A DNA stretch of 32,430 nucleotides from Caryophanales bacterium UBA1744. Its GTDB lineage: Bacteria > Bacillota_I > Bacilli_A > RFN20 > CAG-826. Each line of letters starts with the position of its first letter. Positions within the stretch are counted from its first letter, which is position 1. The notes beneath the pieces are model-generated. The model saw only the letters and a list, made by a program, of their open reading frames with translations. It was not told the origin of the DNA and ran no database searches. The position numbers were made by a program, and so were the translations under genes. Below are positions 21,223-28,428 of this stretch, one piece after another. Location of the stretch: assembly GCA_002314915.1 (NCBI GenBank), contig DCHU01000079.1, positions 1 through 32,430 on the forward strand, read 5' to 3'.

Positions 21223-23228
21223 CAATTGAAGAGGCAAGAAATCGAGTAAAAGAGCTCACAGAACTCCTTGAAAGATATAACTACGAATACTATGTCCTCA
21301 ACCAGTCATCTGTTTCGGACGCAGAATTCGACCGTTTAATGAATGAGTTGAAACTCATTGAAGCCGATTTCCCTGGACTAAAGAGCAAGAATTCACCTAC
21401 TCAAAGAGTTGGTGGCGCGGTTCAGTCCGAATTCAAGAAGATTCCTCACAAACGTTTGATGCTTTCCTTAGGAAACGTTTATAACGAAGATGAGGTACGT
21501 GCTTGGGATAAGCGTATACGCGATCTTTTGGGCCAGGATGAAGTCACATACACAGGCGAACTCAAGATCGATGGTCTTGGAATGTCTCTTATCTATGACA
21601 GAGGAGAATTCCAGTATGCAGTAACTAGAGGCGACGGTGAGGTTGGCGAAGATGTTTCAGCGAACGTCATCACAATCAACTCAATTCCAATGCATGTCAA
21701 AGAAACTAGACCATTTGAAGTTCGTGGTGAAGTGTTTATGCCAAACTCTTCTTTAGAAGCCTTGAACGAAAAGAGAATGCTGACAGGCGAACCTTTATTT
21801 GCTAATGCAAGAAACGCAGCTGCAGGCTCAATCAGAAACCTTGATTCAAGCGTTGCCGCAAGCCGTAAGCTTGATGCGTTCTGGTATTACTTGGTTAACG
21901 CAAGGGAGATTGGACACACCATTCACTCAGAAACATTGGACTTCCTTGATGAACAAGGTTTTAAGACAAACCACGAGAGAAAGGTCCTCCACGGAGTTGA
22001 GGATTTACTCGCATATATTGACGAATGTACAGAGAAGCGCGCAACCCTTGGTTACGATATCGACGGAATCGTCTTCAAAGTAAATAACATTGAGTTATAC
22101 GACAAGCTTGGATATACCGCAAAAGAGCCTAGATGGGCAATTGCGTATAAATTCCCTCCAACAGAGGTTACAACTCGTCTAGTCGACATCTTCCTTACGA
22201 TCGGAAGAACGGGAAGAGTAACACCTAATGCTGTACTTGAACCTGTCAGAGTTGCTGGTTCAATGGTTCAGAGAGCAACTCTTAATAATGAGGATTTCAT
22301 CGCTGATAAGGATTTGAGAATCGGTGATGTCATTGGCCTTCATAAAGCGGCGGATGTTATTCCTGAGGTTACGGGACCTATTGTTTCAGCTAGAACTGGT
22401 GATGAAATTCCGTTCATCATGCCTGATAACTGCCCTATCTGTGGCAATCCTCTTACCAAGGTTAAAGGCCTTCACTACTGCTTAAATAAGGATTGTGAGT
22501 CGAGAAAAATTGAATCGATTATTCACTTTGCGTCAAGAAACGCGATGGACATTGATGGCATGGGAGAAAAGGTCGTTGAGGTTTTATTCGGCGAAGGATT
22601 CATCCACGATATTCCTGATATCTATCGTTTGCAGGATCATGCATCCGACATTAAACGCTTGGATGGTTGGAGCGATAAATCAATAAACTCATTGCTTGAT
22701 GCAATTGAAGCGTCTAAGAAACAGTCATTAGAAAGATTGTTGTTTGGACTCGGCATCAAAGAGGTTGGAGAAAAGATGGGCAAGGTACTCGCAAAGAGAT
22801 ACAAGAACCTTGAAGATTTCTACAATCTATCAGAAGAAGATTTGCTTAAGATCCCTGATGTTGGACCGGTTGCAGCTCACTGTGTTTACGAGTTCTTCCA
22901 TGATGAGAAAAAGTTGAATGAATTGACACTTTTAAAACTTAATGGTTTGAACTTTGAATATCTAGGTACAGACACGGTTGATGTTAACTCATATTTCTAT
23001 GGTAAAACCATTGTTCTCACGGGTACATTGGTTAAGTATTCAAGAGATGAGATGACAGAGATTCTTGAGGGAATTGGCGCTAAGTGCGCAGGTTCAGTTT
23101 CCAAGAAGACGGACATCGTCATTGCAGGTCCTGGCGCCGGAAGCAAACTTACCAAAGCCGAGGCTTTAGGCATTGAAATAATGGATGAAGAAACGGCTTT
23201 ATCTCACCTCGCTAGACTCAACGGATAA
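21219..23228 (+). CDS. ligA: NAD+-dependent DNA ligase LigA
   Basis: 669 residues, full length. Seals nicks using NAD+ in replication and repair. The Ia domain NAD-site (YEYYVLNQSSVSDAEFDRLM), the adenylation lysine in ELKIDG (Lys116), TRGDGEVGEDVS, the OB domain, the four-cysteine zinc finger (CPICGN...HYCLNKDC), helix-hairpin-helix repeats (about 440-580) and a C-terminal BRCT domain (about 590-669) are all in place. A GGAGG in the end of pcrA is about 10 bases before the overlapping ATG. A terminator follows the stop. Confidence 0.98.
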   Translation: MTIEEARNRVKELTELLERYNYEYYVLNQSSVSDAEFDRLMNELKLIEADFPGLKSKNSPTQRVGGAVQSEFKKIPHKRLMLSLGNVYNEDEVRAWDKRIRDLLGQDEVTYTGELKIDGLGMSLIYDRGEFQYAVTRGDGEVGEDVSANVITINSIPMHVKETRPFEVRGEVFMPNSSLEALNEKRMLTGEPLFANARNAAAGSIRNLDSSVAASRKLDAFWYYLVNAREIGHTIHSETLDFLDEQGFKTNHERKVLHGVEDLLAYIDECTEKRATLGYDIDGIVFKVNNIELYDKLGYTAKEPRWAIAYKFPPTEVTTRLVDIFLTIGRTGRVTPNAVLEPVRVAGSMVQRATLNNEDFIADKDLRIGDVIGLHKAADVIPEVTGPIVSARTGDEIPFIMPDNCPICGNPLTKVKGLHYCLNKDCESRKIESIIHFASRNAMDIDGMGEKVVEVLFGEGFIHDIPDIYRLQDHASDIKRLDGWSDKSINSLLDAIEASKKQSLERLLFGLGIKEVGEKMGKVLAKRYKNLEDFYNLSEEDLLKIPDVGPVAAHCVYEFFHDEKKLNELTLLKLNGLNFEYLGTDTVDVNSYFYGKTIVLTGTLVKYSRDEMTEILEGIGAKCAGSVSKKTDIVIAGPGAGSKLTKAEALGIEIMDEETALSHLARLNG

Positions 23229-23245
23229 TAGATAAACTAGTCTTG

Positions 23246-23276
23246 AAAGCCCTCTAAACTAAGGGGGCTTTTCTTT
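23246..23276 (+). terminator. Rho-independent terminator of pcrA-ligA
   Basis: AAAGCCCTC (23246-23254), loop TAAACTAA, GGGGGCTTT (23263-23271) and TTCTTT. Nine pairs with one G-T. Confidence 0.85.
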
Positions 23277-23327
23277 ATTTAGGTTTCGAAACTAGGTCAT
23301 TTGGTTTTATTTTTGTCATTCTCCTTT

Positions 23328-23346
23328 AACTATATAAAAAATAGTT
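23328..23346 (+). repeat. Inverted repeat ahead of the DUF1836 gene
   Basis: AACTAT (23328-23333) / ATAGTT (23341-23346) around ATAAAAA, in an AT-rich stretch that must hold the promoter of the DUF1836-galE unit. A possible operator; promoter boxes could not be fixed with good spacing. Confidence 0.35.
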
Positions 23347-23398
23347 ATAGACTAGATTTATAAAGCAAGTCTTCTAAGGGTTTGCGGAGGTTAGAATT

Positions 23399-24154
23399 AT
23401 GATGGATGATGCAATTGTTGAATTAATGGATTGGCTCCATAAAGTTGATGAATTCGATTTGCCAACGTATAAGGAGTTGCCATCTGTTCCTTTATATATG
23501 GAACAGGTCATCACATATGTTAATGGTGTATTAAGCCCATTAAGCGATAAAGAAAAGACCATTTTGACCTCATTTATGGTCAATAACTATGTTAAGGCTA
23601 AGATAATCACTGAACCCGTTAACAAGAAATACACGAAAGATCAATTGGGTTATCTCATCGCTATGAGCATTCTCAAACAGACACTTTCAATCTCCGAAAC
23701 ATCTCTCCTTATAGAATTAGATGGTGATTTATCCCAGACAAGACCTGTTTTATATGAGTTCTTCAGATTAATGGTTCGCGATATCGTCAAAGACGAGACA
23801 AAGAGAATGGTTGATCGCGCTGAAAAATATACAAAGGAATACTACAAAGAGAGAGAAGAGGGCAGCGACGAGAATGCCGAAAAGCATTTACGTGACAACC
23901 TTGGCTTAATCGCGCTCAGATTATCAATCAAAGCTGCTGTCGAAAAATCAATCTCCGAAGCTCTTCTAAGAGCTGTTGGTGCTTCGTTACATGGAGAAGA
24001 GTTATATGAAGAGGCTCTTACACCTACACACAAGCAGGCACACAGAATGAAGAGAAACTCAGAAGATGAAGCTGAAAAACTCGCTAAGAGAAAAAAGAAA
24101 ACTGCCGAAAAACAAAAAGAATCCAAATTGGATCCTGGTAAAGGAGTCAAATAA
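23399..24154 (+). CDS. DUF1836 family protein
   Basis: 251 residues. Residues about 25-130 match the DUF1836 pattern: PSVPLYMEQVITYVNGVL, then LTSFMVNNYVKAKIIT..VNKKYTKDQLGYLIAMSILKQTLSISETSLLI. The family is widespread in Firmicutes, carries a MerR-like helix-turn-helix character (M-[IV]-N-N-Y-[VA]-K) and has no defined function. The second half is a charged helical region with an unusual Lys-rich C-terminal tail (about 215-251, KRKKKTAEKQK), suggesting nucleic-acid contact (inference). GGAGG lies about 10 bases before two adjacent ATGs (23399, 23402); the first is used here. It overlaps galE by one base (TAATG). Confidence 0.8.
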   Translation: MMDDAIVELMDWLHKVDEFDLPTYKELPSVPLYMEQVITYVNGVLSPLSDKEKTILTSFMVNNYVKAKIITEPVNKKYTKDQLGYLIAMSILKQTLSISETSLLIELDGDLSQTRPVLYEFFRLMVRDIVKDETKRMVDRAEKYTKEYYKEREEGSDENAEKHLRDNLGLIALRLSIKAAVEKSISEALLRAVGASLHGEELYEEALTPTHKQAHRMKRNSEDEAEKLAKRKKKTAEKQKESKLDPGKGVK

Positions 24155-25170
24155 TGTCGAATATTTTAGTTACTGGCGGATTGGGATTTATCGGTTCCGA
24201 GACCGTCGTTGCTTTGATACAGTCTGGTTACAATCCAATAATTGTCGACGACTTATCAAATTCAAAGCTCGCTGTCTTAGACAGAATTGAGACAATTACA
24301 GGAAAGAGACCAACATTCTATAAGGCCAATTGTACGGATGTTGTTGCTATGGACAAGATCTTTGGTGAGAACACAATTGACGGAATCATTCATTTCGCTG
24401 CATTCAAAGCCGTTGGCGAATCTGTCCAAAAACCAATTGAGTACTATTCAAATAACTTAAAGAGCTCTCTAACTATGTTAGAACTTATGAAGAAACACGG
24501 AGTTAATAACTTCATTTTCTCGAGTTCAGCAACAGTATATGGTTGTGCGAAAGAAATGCCATTATTCGAAACGAACGAAGTTGGTGGCGCAACAAACCCT
24601 TATGGTGAAACGAAAGTAATGAATGAGAGAATTCTTACAGACGTTGCATATGCAAACCCTGATTTCAACATTGCTATTTTGCGCTATTTCAACCCTATTG
24701 GAGCTCATCCATCAGGATTGCTTGGCGAAGACCCAAATGGAATTCCAAACAACCTCATGCCTTATATTTCGCAGGTTTCAATTGGAAGGCTTCCATGTTT
24801 AAGCATATTTGGCGAAGATTATCCAACACCAGACGGAACCGGTATTAGAGATTACATTCACGTATGTGACTTGGCTGAAGGCCATGTTGCAGCGATGAAG
24901 AAACTCGAAACGAAACCAGGTCTTGTCATCTATAACTTAGGAACAGGAAAAGGTACATCGGTTAAGGAACTTGTTAAGGCGTATGAAGACGCAAACGGAG
25001 TAAAGATCCCTGTTGTTATCAAACCACGCAGAGCCGGTGATGTCGCTGAAAACTATGCCAACTGCGACAAAGCGTTCAGAGAATTGGGTTGGAAGGCTAG
25101 ATTCACAATTGTCGACGCATGTAGAGATACCTATAATTTCCAGACCAAAAACCCTAAAGGAATCGAATAA
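24154..25170 (+). CDS. galE: UDP-glucose 4-epimerase
   Basis: 338 residues, normal length. Interconverts UDP-glucose and UDP-galactose for sugar use and cell-surface glycan precursors. The NAD-binding GGLGFIGSE lies at 8-16, VDDLSNS at 31-37, HFAAFKAVGES at 80-90, the active-site SSSATVYG at 123-130, and Tyr150/Lys154 in NPYGETK. RYFNPIGAHPSG and RDYIHVCDLAEGHV are the remaining family motifs. The start overlaps the DUF1836 gene's stop (TAATG), so co-translation is likely; the reason for that pairing is not known. Confidence 0.96.
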   Translation: MSNILVTGGLGFIGSETVVALIQSGYNPIIVDDLSNSKLAVLDRIETITGKRPTFYKANCTDVVAMDKIFGENTIDGIIHFAAFKAVGESVQKPIEYYSNNLKSSLTMLELMKKHGVNNFIFSSSATVYGCAKEMPLFETNEVGGATNPYGETKVMNERILTDVAYANPDFNIAILRYFNPIGAHPSGLLGEDPNGIPNNLMPYISQVSIGRLPCLSIFGEDYPTPDGTGIRDYIHVCDLAEGHVAAMKKLETKPGLVIYNLGTGKGTSVKELVKAYEDANGVKIPVVIKPRRAGDVAENYANCDKAFRELGWKARFTIVDACRDTYNFQTKNPKGIE

Positions 25171-25171
25171 A

Positions 25172-25226
25172 AAAGCCCTTCTTTCAAAGGACTATCTAAG
25201 CTTCTTCGTACGGAGAGGCTTTTCTT
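25172..25226. terminator. Possible convergent terminator with a long loop between galE and relB
   Basis: AAAAGCC (25172-25178) can pair with GGCTTTT (25217-25223), giving T-runs on both strands, but the loop is about 38 bases and contains the end of the antitoxin gene. The inner CCTT/AAGG stem is weak. Plausible only. Confidence 0.35.
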
Positions 25227-25401
25227 TTCGGCCAGGTGTTTTTGATTTGGTTATTTCAAAGGGGATCTTTCCATCTTTTATGCATTGTTTAAGAAAGATG
25301 TTGATGGCTCCAGACATAGACATACCAAAATCATCAAACAATTCTTCTGCCTCTTCTTTGACATCTCTATCCACTCTAACGGTGATCACTTCTTTTTCCA
25401 T
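25192..25401 (-). CDS. relB: RelB/DinJ-family antitoxin, no toxin partner seen
   Basis: 69 residues from ATG 25401, chosen because AGGAG is 11 bases upstream; the longer frame to 25479 is promoter sequence. The protein reads as a ribbon-helix-helix RelB/DinJ: VITVRVDRDVKEEAEELFDDFGMSMSGAINIFLKQ, with the T-V-R-[VI]-D strand and the G-[ML]-[ST]-x-[ST]-x-A-[IV]-N-x-F-L helix. DinJ/RelB represses its own promoter and neutralises a YafQ/RelE toxin translated from the next gene. Here there is no following gene on this strand: galE's 3' end abuts it. So it appears to be a solitary antitoxin, either a remnant or a trans-acting one. The basic tail (KTPGRKEKPLRTKKLR) replaces the toxin-binding end. 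Confidence 0.85.
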   Translation of the reverse strand: MEKEVITVRVDRDVKEEAEELFDDFGMSMSGAINIFLKQCIKDGKIPFEITKSKTPGRKEKPLRTKKLR

Positions 25402-25422
25402 ACAAAATCTCCTATGCAAGTA

Positions 25423-25453
25423 AAAGTATATATAAAGTATTGCAATGTGTCTA
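25423..25453 (-). promoter_or_regulatory. Promoter of relB with a direct-repeat operator candidate
   Basis: Minus strand: TAGACA (25453-25448, 5 of 6), a 17-base spacer, TATACT (25430-25425, 5 of 6). Two direct copies of AAAGTAT (25423-25429 and 25434-25440), spaced by 11 bases or one helical turn, overlap the -10 region, a suitable layout for ribbon-helix-helix autorepression. Confidence 0.55.
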
Positions 25454-25553
25454 ACTATTGTATAGCAAAATACTATCACTAATGAAAAATAGGATTCTCT
25501 AAACGACGAGAAGAGATTGGTGTATAATAGATTCGAACGAGGAAATATATTTT

Positions 25554-26453
25554 ATGGATAATTTTTCTATCACTCTTCCTAACGGGAAAATTTGGCAGGG
25601 TAGATCGTTCCCTGTCGAAAATGCAAAACAAAACATTTTGATACTGACTGGCATGTGCGAATACGCTGCTCGTTATGAGCCTTTTGCAACCTATCTAAAT
25701 CAGAACGGATTCAACGTCTGTGTTCTTGACGCGATGGGCCAAGGTTTAAACTCAAAGTCGGTTGAGGATCAACAGAAAGTTAATGAGGGTGACTTTGAAG
25801 ATAATATTGTTGCTGCCCACCTCAAGATAGAAGAGTTGAAGCAGAATGGGTTGCCAACAACGATCATGGGGCATTCAATGGGAAGCTTTATGACGCAGTA
25901 CTACATTGAGTGCTATCCACATTCAACCGATAAAGTGATTTTGTGCAGTTCGAATGGAGGTCAGGCTGGCCTTATGGGCATGGCCAAATTCTTAGTAAAT
26001 ATCCATGTTAGAAAATCAAATTGGGATACGCCTTCTAAATTCTTCACTGAATTAGGACTTGGTGGATACGTTAAGGCAATCAAAAACAGAAGAACCGACA
26101 ACGATTGGCTTTCATATAACGAAAAGAACGTCGATGACTATAATGCAGACCCTTACTGCGGAGTAACAAACACCAACGGATTCTGGAAAGAGTTCCTCAA
26201 TGGTATGGCAAAGATTTGGACAAAGAAATACACATCAAAGATTAGTGTTGATGAAAGAATCTTGATGATTGCGGGCGAAGAGGATCCTGTTGGACAGAAT
26301 GGAAAGGGATTAATTGCTTTAAAAAAGCAATATGACACTGTTGGAGTAAAAGATAACACTTTAATTCTCTACCCACATATGCGTCATGAAATCCTTAATG
26401 AAACTGGCAAGGAACAAGTCTGGCAGAACGTATTGGAGTTCTTGAATAAGTAA
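25554..26453 (+). CDS. Alpha/beta hydrolase, lysophospholipase / monoacylglycerol lipase-like
   Basis: 299 residues. Serine aminopeptidase/hydrolase-4 layout: ILILTGMCEYAARYEPFATYL (oxyanion strand with the H/C-E-x-x-x-R-Y pattern of PldB-like lipases), LDAMGQGLNS, the nucleophile elbow GHSMGS (Ser108), Asp244 in AGEEDPVG and His278 in MRHEILNE. The lid region (about 145-215) is longer than in simple esterases. No signal peptide, so it is cytoplasmic. The substrate is probably a lipid ester but is not defined by sequence. Preceded by TATAAT (25523-25528) and GAGGAAA. It stands alone and faces the desulfoferrodoxin gene. Confidence 0.88.
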   Translation: MDNFSITLPNGKIWQGRSFPVENAKQNILILTGMCEYAARYEPFATYLNQNGFNVCVLDAMGQGLNSKSVEDQQKVNEGDFEDNIVAAHLKIEELKQNGLPTTIMGHSMGSFMTQYYIECYPHSTDKVILCSSNGGQAGLMGMAKFLVNIHVRKSNWDTPSKFFTELGLGGYVKAIKNRRTDNDWLSYNEKNVDDYNADPYCGVTNTNGFWKEFLNGMAKIWTKKYTSKISVDERILMIAGEEDPVGQNGKGLIALKKQYDTVGVKDNTLILYPHMRHEILNETGKEQVWQNVLEFLNK

Positions 26454-26456
26454 AAT

Positions 26457-26490
26457 AAAAAATCCGCTCTCACAAGGGAACGGATTTTTC
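26457..26490. terminator. Bidirectional rho-independent terminator
   Basis: AAAAAATCCG (26457-26466) / CGGATTTTT (26481-26489) with a 14-base loop. Ends the hydrolase gene (+) and the desulfoferrodoxin gene (-). Confidence 0.8.
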
Positions 26491-26501
26491 TTTTGCATAA
26501 A

Positions 26502-26876
26502 TTAGAATTCTGTTTTCCAGAGACCATGCAAGTTGCAATATGCATAGACGGTTCCGTGCTCAACATCTGCAAAGACTGCTTCTGGAGCATCTCCTGGCTT
26601 GAGATATTTGAACTCAACGCCATTTTCGGTAACTAAGACGAACCACTCCATATAGTGTGCCTCGATCATTGGATGTGCGACTGAACCACACTTAGCAACT
26701 AATTTGCCATCCTTGTGTTCGATGACTGGCACATGCTTTTCATGTGCAGCGTCAGTTGTGTTTGCTGTTAAGAGTGTCATTGTTTCTCCGCAGCACATTG
26801 GCTCACATGCGCAAGCTTTCTTGACCACATAGACGATGTTGCCACAATGTTTGCAACGATAGATTAAGATTTCCAT
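26502..26876 (-). CDS. dfx: Desulfoferrodoxin (superoxide reductase, 2Fe type)
   Basis: 124 residues from ATG 26876, chosen because AGGAG is 12 bases upstream. Reduces superoxide to peroxide in the cytoplasm of anaerobes without making oxygen. The N-terminal desulforedoxin-like centre I is complete: YRCKHCGN (Cys8, Cys11) and CEPMCCGE (adjacent Cys pair). Centre II is also complete: EKHVP, then HPMIEAH, and the C-N-L-H motif in AYCNLHGLW, giving the four His and one Cys around the reactive iron. The gene implies an anaerobic or microaerophilic lifestyle. It is divergent from the gene at 26995, sharing a 118-base control region with an inverted repeat. Confidence 0.95.
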   Translation of the reverse strand: MEILIYRCKHCGNIVYVVKKACACEPMCCGETMTLLTANTTDAAHEKHVPVIEHKDGKLVAKCGSVAHPMIEAHYMEWFVLVTENGVEFKYLKPGDAPEAVFADVEHGTVYAYCNLHGLWKTEF

Positions 26877-26946
26877 TTGATTTCTCCTGTTTTCATAATG
26901 ATAAACCAATTCTTTGTTGATTAAAAATCATATGCTTGAAAATATA

Positions 26947-26977
26947 ATGGCACAAAAACTACAAAAAACAGTGCCAT
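26947..26977. repeat. Inverted repeat in the dfx / 26995 divergent control region
   Basis: ATGGCAC (26947-26953) and GTGCCAT (26971-26977), perfect seven-base arms separated by 17 bases. The arm spacing (24 bases centre to centre) is suited to a protein dimer or tetramer binding on one DNA face rather than a terminator, and there is no T-run. Confidence 0.55.
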
Positions 26978-26994
26978 AACTGTATGATTAATAT

Positions 26995-27915
26995 ATGAAC
27001 TTGGATAATAAAGACTTTAAAAGTCTTGGAGAATTGGGACTAAAAGGTGATTCATTAATCATTGAGACTGAATACCGTAAAGAGTGTTCATCTTTTAAAG
27101 ATGAAAACCACCTTTACTGTCATGCTGATAATGTCCGTCTTTTATGTTCGGATATTGAATCTAAGAAGGCGGAGTCCAATGCGTTTATCAAGAACCTTTC
27201 CGGCTTGAATAAAACACACATAGTTTCAAAGAATACAAATGAACTCATTTCCGAACTTCTAGAGATGGCTCATGGCAGATTTACGATAGATAGAAAGAGC
27301 CTTTGCTCATTGCTGACTCCCAATTTAATAATGGAGTTCAGGGATGGTTATGCGATTAAGATGCTTGAGATGCTTCTGTTTGGATCATCAACAATTCAGA
27401 GAGATTTTTGCGATAAGTTCACTTCTTATATTAAACAGGTGCAAGAAAGCAATCTTGAAGAATTGGTCAAATTACCGTTATTGGTAGCCTTCCTTTATGA
27501 GAATAGAATTAGAACCGAGACGATTGTTGTATTTGCTTCGATGTATTTGAACCGTAACTATAGTTCTTTGACAAATAGAGAGCTGGCACTAATATTCAGG
27601 GATAATGCCTTCAAAAACGCTATGAAAGTTTATTTGCTAAAGAGTAATAGTGGCGACCTGATGGTAGTGGTCAGGGAGTTCCTGAAATTGCTCAATTCCT
27701 CTTATCACAAATTTGTTCTTTCACTAAGAAGGAAGGTAGTCAAATTGCAGTCATACAGGGAATTAACGCAAAACAGAGAGTTTAACAATGCGTATATGTC
27801 CATTGATGTGTTCCTAGAAAAAACTCCGAGCGCACGTGATATTTTGGAGATAACAACCATTCCAAGACGTACCGTATATAGATTGTTATCTATCGTCAAT
27901 GAACTAAATGATTAG
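26995..27915 (+). CDS. Unrecognised helical protein with C-terminal HTH-like end
   Basis: 306 residues with no signal peptide or membrane helix and a composition of long alpha helices. The last 40 residues (FLEKTPSARDILEITTI, PRRTVYRLLSIVNELN) look like a winged-helix turn used for DNA binding. The spacing of helices before it (about 165-245) faintly resembles Fic-domain proteins that end in such a domain, but there is no HPFxxGNGR active-site motif, so if related it is inactive. ATG 26995 follows TATGAT (26983-26988) by 6 bases and has no ribosome site, suggesting leaderless expression. It ends at a palindrome and is followed by smpB. It may be a regulator, including of the divergent dfx; that is speculation. 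Its codon use is less biased than the core genes. Confidence 0.7.
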   Translation: MNLDNKDFKSLGELGLKGDSLIIETEYRKECSSFKDENHLYCHADNVRLLCSDIESKKAESNAFIKNLSGLNKTHIVSKNTNELISELLEMAHGRFTIDRKSLCSLLTPNLIMEFRDGYAIKMLEMLLFGSSTIQRDFCDKFTSYIKQVQESNLEELVKLPLLVAFLYENRIRTETIVVFASMYLNRNYSSLTNRELALIFRDNAFKNAMKVYLLKSNSGDLMVVVREFLKLLNSSYHKFVLSLRRKVVKLQSYRELTQNREFNNAYMSIDVFLEKTPSARDILEITTIPRRTVYRLLSIVNELND

Positions 27916-27926
27916 GCTTAAGCCTA
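27913..27926. repeat. Perfect 14-base palindrome at the end of the 26995 gene
   Basis: TAGGCTTAAGCCTA starts at the TAG stop codon of the 26995 gene and lies just upstream of the smpB -10 region. Without a proper T-run it is a poor terminator and more like a protein-binding site. Confidence 0.45.
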
Positions 27927-27933
27927 TTATATT

Positions 27934-27942
27934 TGGTATAAT
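27934..27942 (+). promoter_or_regulatory. Extended -10 promoter of smpB
   Basis: TGG followed by TATAAT (27937-27942), a TGn extended -10 with no good -35. GAGGAAG (27951-27957) precedes ATG 27961. Confidence 0.65.
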
Positions 27943-27960
27943 CTTGCACCGAGGAAGCAT

Positions 27961-28428
27961 ATGAGCAGAAAGAAAGACAGTTCAACATTATTAGAAAACA
28001 GACGCGCTCACTTTGAGTATTTTCTTTCTGACTTCATGACTGCCGGTCTAGTTCTCACTGGAACGGAAATCAAATCTCTTAGAGCGAGAAACGCCGGAAT
28101 CTCTGACGCTTACATTTATGTAAAACATGGAGAGGCATGGATTGCAAATATGCATATCGCGGCCTATAAAGAAGGCAATATATTCAATGTTGATCATTTA
28201 AGAGATAGAAAACTTCTCTTATCTAAACAGGAGATCAAGAAGTTGGAAGGCAAGTTGACGGCAACGGGCAACACCTGTGTTCCAACAAAGGTATTCCTTT
28301 CACATGGATACGCTAAAGTCGAAATAGCGGTGGCGAAAGGAAAGAAGCTCCACGACAAGAGAGACACGATTAAAGAAAACGACTTGAAGAGAAAAGTCGA
28401 TGCAGCAATGAAAGGGCAATACGAATGA
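27961..28428 (+). CDS. smpB: SsrA-binding protein SmpB
   Basis: 155 residues. Binds tmRNA and brings it to stalled ribosomes for trans-translation. Family motifs: LLENRRAHFEYFL, GLVLTGTEIKSLRARNAGISDAY, EAWIANMHIAAYKEG, RKLLLSKQEIKKLEGKL and the basic C-terminal tail KKLHDKRDTIKENDLKRKVD. The tmRNA gene is not in this window. It overlaps folC by 4 bases (ATGA), an unusual pairing that places ribosome rescue and folate metabolism on one mRNA. Confidence 0.97.
   Translation: MSRKKDSSTLLENRRAHFEYFLSDFMTAGLVLTGTEIKSLRARNAGISDAYIYVKHGEAWIANMHIAAYKEGNIFNVDHLRDRKLLLSKQEIKKLEGKLTATGNTCVPTKVFLSHGYAKVEIAVAKGKKLHDKRDTIKENDLKRKVDAAMKGQYE

Noticed and set aside
25402..25479. N-terminal extension of the RelB-like protein
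   Set aside because: This stretch contains the predicted promoter and the AGGAG ribosome site for ATG 25401.
26877..26909. N-terminal extension of desulfoferrodoxin
   Set aside because: AGGAG sits between this upstream ATG and ATG 26876, and the protein family starts at the Cys motif region that follows 26876.
26995..27915. Active Fic (AMP-transferase) protein
   Set aside because: No HPFxxGNGR motif; only a weak resemblance in helix layout and the HTH-like end.
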